DNA of 64,000 nucleotides from Seriola aureovittata (lineage: Eukaryota > Chordata > Actinopteri > Carangiformes > Carangidae), in assembly GCF_021018895.1 (NCBI RefSeq), contig NC_079377.1, positions 17,266,501 to 17,330,500 of the forward strand, read 5' to 3'. Position numbers and translations under genes: made by a program. A model generated the notes under the pieces. It worked only from the letters and a program-made list of their open reading frames with translations. It had not been told where the DNA came from and made no database searches. Shown in pieces: positions 59,151 through 64,000 of the stretch. How positions within the stretch are numbered: the first letter of the stretch is position 1; each line of letters opens with the position of its first letter.

Positions 59151-60827
59151 ACATTGGTAACGCCTATGATAACTGTTACTTGGTGGGCTTGAGTAGAGCT
59201 TATCCAATATGTTCCAACATGGTGCAACAGCAGGCCGGCCTTATGACATAAAGCATCAACTGAGTAAGCTGGCATTTTAGCTTGGCCAGTTTTCAATGTG
59301 AGCAGTTTTGCCGTGACTGTGCTGGCAAGAGGTACAGGTACCAAGCAGTCATTTATCAGCTGCTAATATGTTCACTTTCATTTGACTTTACTGTATTATT
59401 TTAGATTGATTGTGGTGTCTGGCCATGAAAATCAACTTTAAACATTTATGCTAATTTTCCTTTTTCCTCAGTGCCTGACTGCCGGAGCATAATATCCTTC
59501 TATTCAGAAAATGAAGACTTGTACTGCAAAAATAGCTGAAGGATTTCACAGCAGCCTGTTGTTTGAGAATTCAAATTCTATGCAAATGCGTAATGATGAC
59601 TCATTCTACTTTTCGATCAGTCCTCCCAAAGGGTCTTCTCTTTCATTAATTTGTAAGAATAGGGATGGGTCAATTCTGAACCAACAAGCACTTTTTCCAC
59701 TGAAGTTTGTGTTATTAAAGTGTGTCTACTATGTCTTTGTTTGCTATTCAAGAGCTTATTGATTTGTAAAAGGTGGAACACAGGCTGTGTAACCCTGAAG
59801 AACAGTGCATTGTTTGTCTCACTCTGAGAGAAAGATGCTTTTCTTTTGGCAGCTTCTCTCTTTCTCAGCCTGTGCATTGAGAGAAACAAAGGCGTGATTT
59901 TCAAAGGCCTGAAAACATCAGCCTAGTGAGTGTCCATTGTTCTGCCAATGTTTACAGTTCCATTTTAGACCTAACACTCTGCAACTTAAAAAGTAGGAGG
60001 CTCGTCTGTCTCAACTGAGTGCCCACTTGTGCAGTCAAAGGCAGTCAGTGCTACTGTCACCTGCCAGTTCTTTTTTTTCACATTGTACACCTGCCAACAA
60101 TATTTAGCAAATTGATTATTCAACATTAACCTTGACTGAAAGTTGACTTGTTTTGAAATTAAAAAGCATGGACCTTCATATGGAGCACCATAGTATCACA
60201 TGGTGGATGCTTTTATCAGCAACTACCACAGTAGTTGTGAGTATTGTGTAGATGGGTGGAATGGAAATCACTTGATTCTCACCAGTAAAGAGAAGTAATT
60301 CACAGCGCCAAGCCAGGTGTGACTGTAACAAATCCTACCACAGAGAGCCATTAGGATGGACCTACGTGAACATGTTAACAAGATTTTTATTGATCCTTCT
60401 GCATCTATTATTATTCCACACTGGCATTTGACTGCACACTGAGTAAAAGGGCAATATACAATGAGGTCCATTTGATAGGGTTTAGCTGAATAGGCTGTCC
60501 ATCTGCAGTAATGCAGAATTTTCCTGTGTGCTGCATTTTCTCTGCTCAAGCATGTACAGTATATACAGTGCTCTCATGTATCAAGCAGAATGTACTCATA
60601 TGTCATGTTGCACTTATGCGCACAGCATGAGTAATCTGTGCCCCTAAGCTCCTAAGCAAGGTCTCAAGAGGTGACTCTCGTTTTGCTTGATCATGAATAA
60701 GCAAAAATCCCCCACCCTTTACCTCATGTATAGCATATCCGAGATAGCAAAAATTATTTGGCCCGAATGTGGGCAACTGGGCCAGCTCTGGGCTGGATGA
60801 CGGTTCTTTCATGGTGATCCTCCCAGA

Positions 60828-60963
60828 TATGTACTGGATCTGGCCCAAATCTGTTCTGGTTCAGACCCAGATCTGTACAGAATCCAGCCCAGATTCATAC
60901 TGGATCCAGCCCAGATCCACCTTTGATCCATACTGGAACTGGCCCAGATCCATACTGGATGCG
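60828..60963. repeat. Minisatellite, about 22 bp unit
   Basis: About six diverged units built on CAGATCCATACTGGATCC plus AGCC/GGCC. One frame shows repeated YWIWP, YWIQP and YWNWP words, which reflects the DNA repeat and not a protein. Confidence 0.85.
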
Positions 60964-61687
60964 TAGTGGATCTCATTTTGTATGCATTTGGCTACAATAT
61001 GGATTTTATAATTAGTCAATATTACTACTGAATCAAAGGGTAGTAGCATACATTTCTAGGATGTCAAGCTTCTTCACATATACATTATGAGGAAATTAAA
61101 TGTCTTGTTTTCTTTAGCCACTAATACTCAAATGTGATAAGTAATCATAGGAGAATGTTTCGGTCTGGTACATTTTAACATGAAACCCTTGAATAACAAA
61201 AAGTTTGTAGTGATTTAGGTGTGTGTAGCAATTATGGAATTACTATACTGACATTTTTTGTTTAGTGGCCAGCCAGTAAACGGATTAACAGAAATACAAA
61301 ATTAAGCTAATTTATTTTGCATATAAATGAACAGTGCTACAGCATCTTTTAACATTTCTGTAATTTTTTCATCAGAAGTCAAATGAGAGTTAATATTAAT
61401 AAAACCACTTCAAGTCCCTACTGACTAGCTCATATACAAATTTACTGAGCTGATAACAGTGCTGAACAAACAAATGTCAAATGCAGGCCGTTGACAAACC
61501 TATTCTTACTTGTACTGCTGATTAAAAAGTATATAAACAAGGACTTAAAATGCTGAAATGTGCCCAGAAGCTGTTAGATGTCCTTACTTTAATGACTCTA
61601 GCTAAGGAACAGTGCATTTCAGTAAATGTTTACAGATCCACTGTGCAAACTGGGTAAAACAATTGTACAATTGTAGTTGTAGACGTA

Positions 61688-61945
61688 CAGTGCATTCAGA
61701 AAGTGGTCAGACCCCTTCAACTATTTCATGTTGTTATGTTGCAGCCTTATCCTAAAAACCTTCAACCCTCATTTACCCTCATCAATCTACACTCAGTACC
61801 CCTAAAAGATTAATTAAAAACTGAATATTTAAAAAAAAAAAATTCAAATATATTAAAAAGTGAAATATTACATTAACATAAGTATTCAGACACTTTGATA
61901 TCACACTTAAAATTTAGCTTTGGTTCCTCCCATTTCCCCTTTAAG
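61688..61945 (+). mobile_element. Tc1-like transposon end (solo terminal fragment)
   Basis: It begins gtacagtgcattcagaaagt, followed by cagaccccttcaactatttc, ccctcatcaatctacactca and cataagtattcagacacttt. This is the recognisable terminal part of a Tc1/mariner group element common in teleosts. No transposase coding sequence follows. Confidence 0.75.
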
Positions 61946-61961
61946 ACTGTAAAAGGTTTTA

Positions 61962-61985
61962 CTCTCTCTCTCTCTCTCTCTCTCT
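61962..61985. repeat. (CT)12 microsatellite
   Basis: A perfect CT run just after the Tc1-like fragment. Confidence 0.97.
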
Positions 61986-63369
61986 TAGTGCTTGACCTTC
62001 ATCATGCTTGGCTTTGGCTCCTCCATCTTTCATCCTATGCTCTCAGACTCCCCAAGGAGCCAGAGCAGAGCTTAGCCACTAGATCTCACAAAACTGCTGT
62101 GTTTGCCTGCAGGCATGGCAGATATTGTATTCATATTCAGATTCATTTTCAAGTTGTAGTTAATTGTAGCCTATTTAATAATTTTGATAATGAATTTGTT
62201 GGCATACTGCTTAATTTAATTCTTTAACCTTAGAATATTGTGTTTGTTAATTAAATTCATGTTTTTATTTTCTTTTTCTTTTTAAAAAAAAACAGTGGTG
62301 GTAGCAGTTCTCTGACTGTCTCATGAGCATTTCTTTTGATTTCTGGGTGTAGGTATAGGTTTGCATATGGACGGTAAGGACATGTTCCTACCATTATTTT
62401 AGGAGGACAAAATTGTTCCTACCAATATTTGGCTGAACTCATTCACACTATGTTTTGAGTGAAGTCGTATTAGATCATTCCAATGTGCCCTCCAAGAGGC
62501 TGTGTTTCCAAGACACCAATTTAGGCATGCTAGCATTTGATTGACTGAAAGGGCGGGGACTATCTGAAGGCTCGCGTCATGTGAGAATATCAAAGTGGTA
62601 CCTAACGTCACCAAAAAAAATGTCAACTGATGTCATTTAACCATGTTAACTGAAGTTAACTCTGGCCTATGCCTTATACGCTACGAGTCAGGTTGCTAGC
62701 AGGAGTAATCAGAAAATTGTGGATATATCAAAGTTTGAAATGTCACAATGAATACTATTATGTTTTTTAAGCCTTGCTATACTATGACATTTTTATGCCT
62801 CAATATACTATGACTTTTTTATGACTTTCTATATGATTACTTTTTATACTTTCCTTTACTAATGACTTATTATGCCTTATACTATGACGTTTCTATGCCT
62901 TACTATACTATGACGGTTGTATGCCTTACTTTGATGTTTTTGACATTTTTATGCCTTACTATACTATGACCTTTTTTTGACCTTTTCATGCCTTGATATG
63001 ATGTTTTTTGACTTTTTCATGTCTTACTATACTATAATGTTTGCATGCATTGTGATACTATGATGTTTTTGACATTTCTATGTCTTACTATATTATGACA
63101 TTCTTTGACATTTTTGTGCCTTACCATACTATGATGTTTTTATGCCTTACTATACTATGATGTTTTTGGGGTTTTCATGACTTATTGGAGTATGACCTTA
63201 TTTGACTTTTTTATACATTACAATACTATGACATTGTTATGCTTTACTATACTATGAAGTATTTTAATATTTTTATGCCTTACTATACTGTGATGTTCAT
63301 TGACATTTTTATACCTTACTATAATGTGACATTTTTATGCCTAAGAATATGTCATGCTTTTATTTTTAT

Positions 63370-63441
63370 CCATGGTGCTGTAGTGGTTAGGACAGTTGTT
63401 TCTCATCCAAAAGGTTCTAAGTTCAAATCCCACTACCACCC
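63370..63441 (+). repeat. tRNA-like module 1 in the tandem array
   Basis: About 72 bases with an A-box-like ggtgctgtagtggttagga and a B-box-like gttcaaatccc, ending accaccc. The ends could pair weakly as an acceptor stem. It is degenerate and not a functional tRNA. Confidence 0.6.
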
Positions 63442-63567
63442 ATTTATGCCTTATTATACTATGACATCTTTATGCCTTACCATACCATGCTTTTTTGGCA
63501 TTTTTATGCCTTACTATACATTTTAATGGCTTAATATACTATGACATTTTTATGCCTACCAGCATCG

Positions 63568-63640
63568 CCAATATGGTGTAGTGCTTAGGGCGGTTGTCGC
63601 TTACCCAGAAGTTTCTAGGTTCAAATCCCACTACCACCCC
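63568..63640 (+). repeat. tRNA-like module 2 in the tandem array
   Basis: It has an A-box-like tatggtgtagtgcttaggg and a B-box ggttcaaatcccac with GGTTCAAATCC intact, ending ctaccacccc. It starts about 198 bases after module 1. Confidence 0.6.
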
Positions 63641-63743
63641 TTTATTCCTTACCATACTATGACATTTTTTGGCATTTTCATACCTTACTATATTATGATG
63701 TATTTTCACATTTTTATACGACATTTTTATGCCTGACAAAGTG

Positions 63744-63818
63744 ACCATGGTGGTGCAGGGGTTAGAGAAATTGTCTCCCTTCTAGAAGGTCCTAGATTCA
63801 AATCCTGCTACCGCCCCC
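63744..63818 (+). repeat. tRNA-like module 3 in the tandem array
   Basis: It has an A-box-like ggtggtgcaggggttagag and a B-box-like gattcaaatcctgc, ending taccgccccc. GGTGGT at its start can pair with ACCGCC at its end. It starts about 177 bases after module 2. Confidence 0.6.
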
Positions 63819-64000
63819 CTATGCCTTATTATACAATATCTTTATGCCTTACCATACTATAAACTTTTTTGTCATTTTTATGACTTATGTGCTATGACGT
63901 ATTCTGACATTTTTATGCCTTAGTATACTATGATGTTTTTTGACATTTTTATGCCATACTATACTATGACTTTTTTGGGGCGTTTTTATGGCTTACAATA

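Larger units (their letters stand above)
54750..64000 (+). other. PHYHIPL intron 1 (5' part)
   Basis: No sequence resembling the next PHYHIPL exon (recalled human motif ELPVPHNIKISNITCDSFKI) was found, so this intron exceeds 9.2 kb. Repeats crowd its second half, from 57510. The first 2.7 kb show no repeat I recognise. Confidence 0.75.
62752..64000. repeat. AT-rich tandem array, 24-36 bp units, continues past the window
   Basis: Dozens of diverged copies of ATGCCTTACTATACTATGAC followed by ATTTTT, often extended by TTGACATTTTT to a 36-bp unit, fill the last 1.25 kb. From 63370 three tRNA-like modules are interspersed. The array runs off the right edge. Confidence 0.92.

Noticed and set aside
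59472..59539. Possible second PHYHIPL exon after tttttcctcag at 59471
   Set aside because: In phase with exon 1 it would read VPDCRSIISFYSENEDLYCK and stop soon after. It does not match PHYHIPL exon 2, so it is at most a cryptic exon.
63239..63526. 95-codon ORF with repeated MPYYTM-type words
   Set aside because: The reading frame follows the tandem DNA unit and crosses a tRNA-like module; there is no start or splice context.
63370..63818. Three functional tRNA genes
   Set aside because: The boxes are present, but acceptor and anticodon stems are imperfect and all three lie inside a satellite. They look tRNA-derived, not functional.
62752..64000. CRISPR-like array because of regular repeats
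   Set aside because: The genome is vertebrate and the units are head-to-tail AT-rich repeats without unique spacers.

Overview
The window is vertebrate nuclear DNA, almost certainly from a teleost fish. Most of it is one split gene, BICC1 (Bicaudal-C homolog 1, an RNA-binding protein with KH and SAM domains), on the + strand. About 7 kb after its 3' end the first coding exon of PHYHIPL begins, also on the + strand. The teleost call is inferred from three things: short introns in the 3' half of the gene, many long (CA/GT)n microsatellites, and dispersed repeats resembling families common in teleosts. The species cannot be named. Teleosts usually carry duplicate bicc1 copies, and I cannot tell which one this is.

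Layout. 1-9980 is intron sequence upstream of the first visible BICC1 exon; the exon with the start codon lies left of the window. 9981-44365 holds 20 coding exons that join in frame into 911 residues plus a stop. They were placed by splice sites, phase continuity and recalled similarity to the human protein. They encode the KH region (exons at 17641-32679), a Ser/Pro/Thr-rich linker (35027-40429), a conserved block (40519-41451) and the C-terminal SAM domain with its tail (42165-44365). 44366 to about 47645 is the probable 3' UTR, with two good polyadenylation signals. About 47650-54380 is intergenic and contains a foldback repeat, purine-rich tracts and a (CG)9(CA)13 run. 54644-54749 is PHYHIPL coding exon 1 behind a CpG-containing leader. 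54750-64000 is PHYHIPL intron 1; no second exon is visible. This intron carries a decayed LINE of L2-like type apparently inserted in an older repeat, a Tc1-like end, a minisatellite and, from 62752 to the window end, an AT-rich tandem array with tRNA-like modules.

The two genes are not known to act in one pathway. Their adjacency and shared orientation match the human order (BICC1, then PHYHIPL). I saw no minus-strand gene, no functional tRNA or rRNA and no CRISPR. The most unusual structure is the array at the right edge; the rest is a well-conserved developmental gene with ordinary repeat content. All family assignments are by eye and memory; no search was run.
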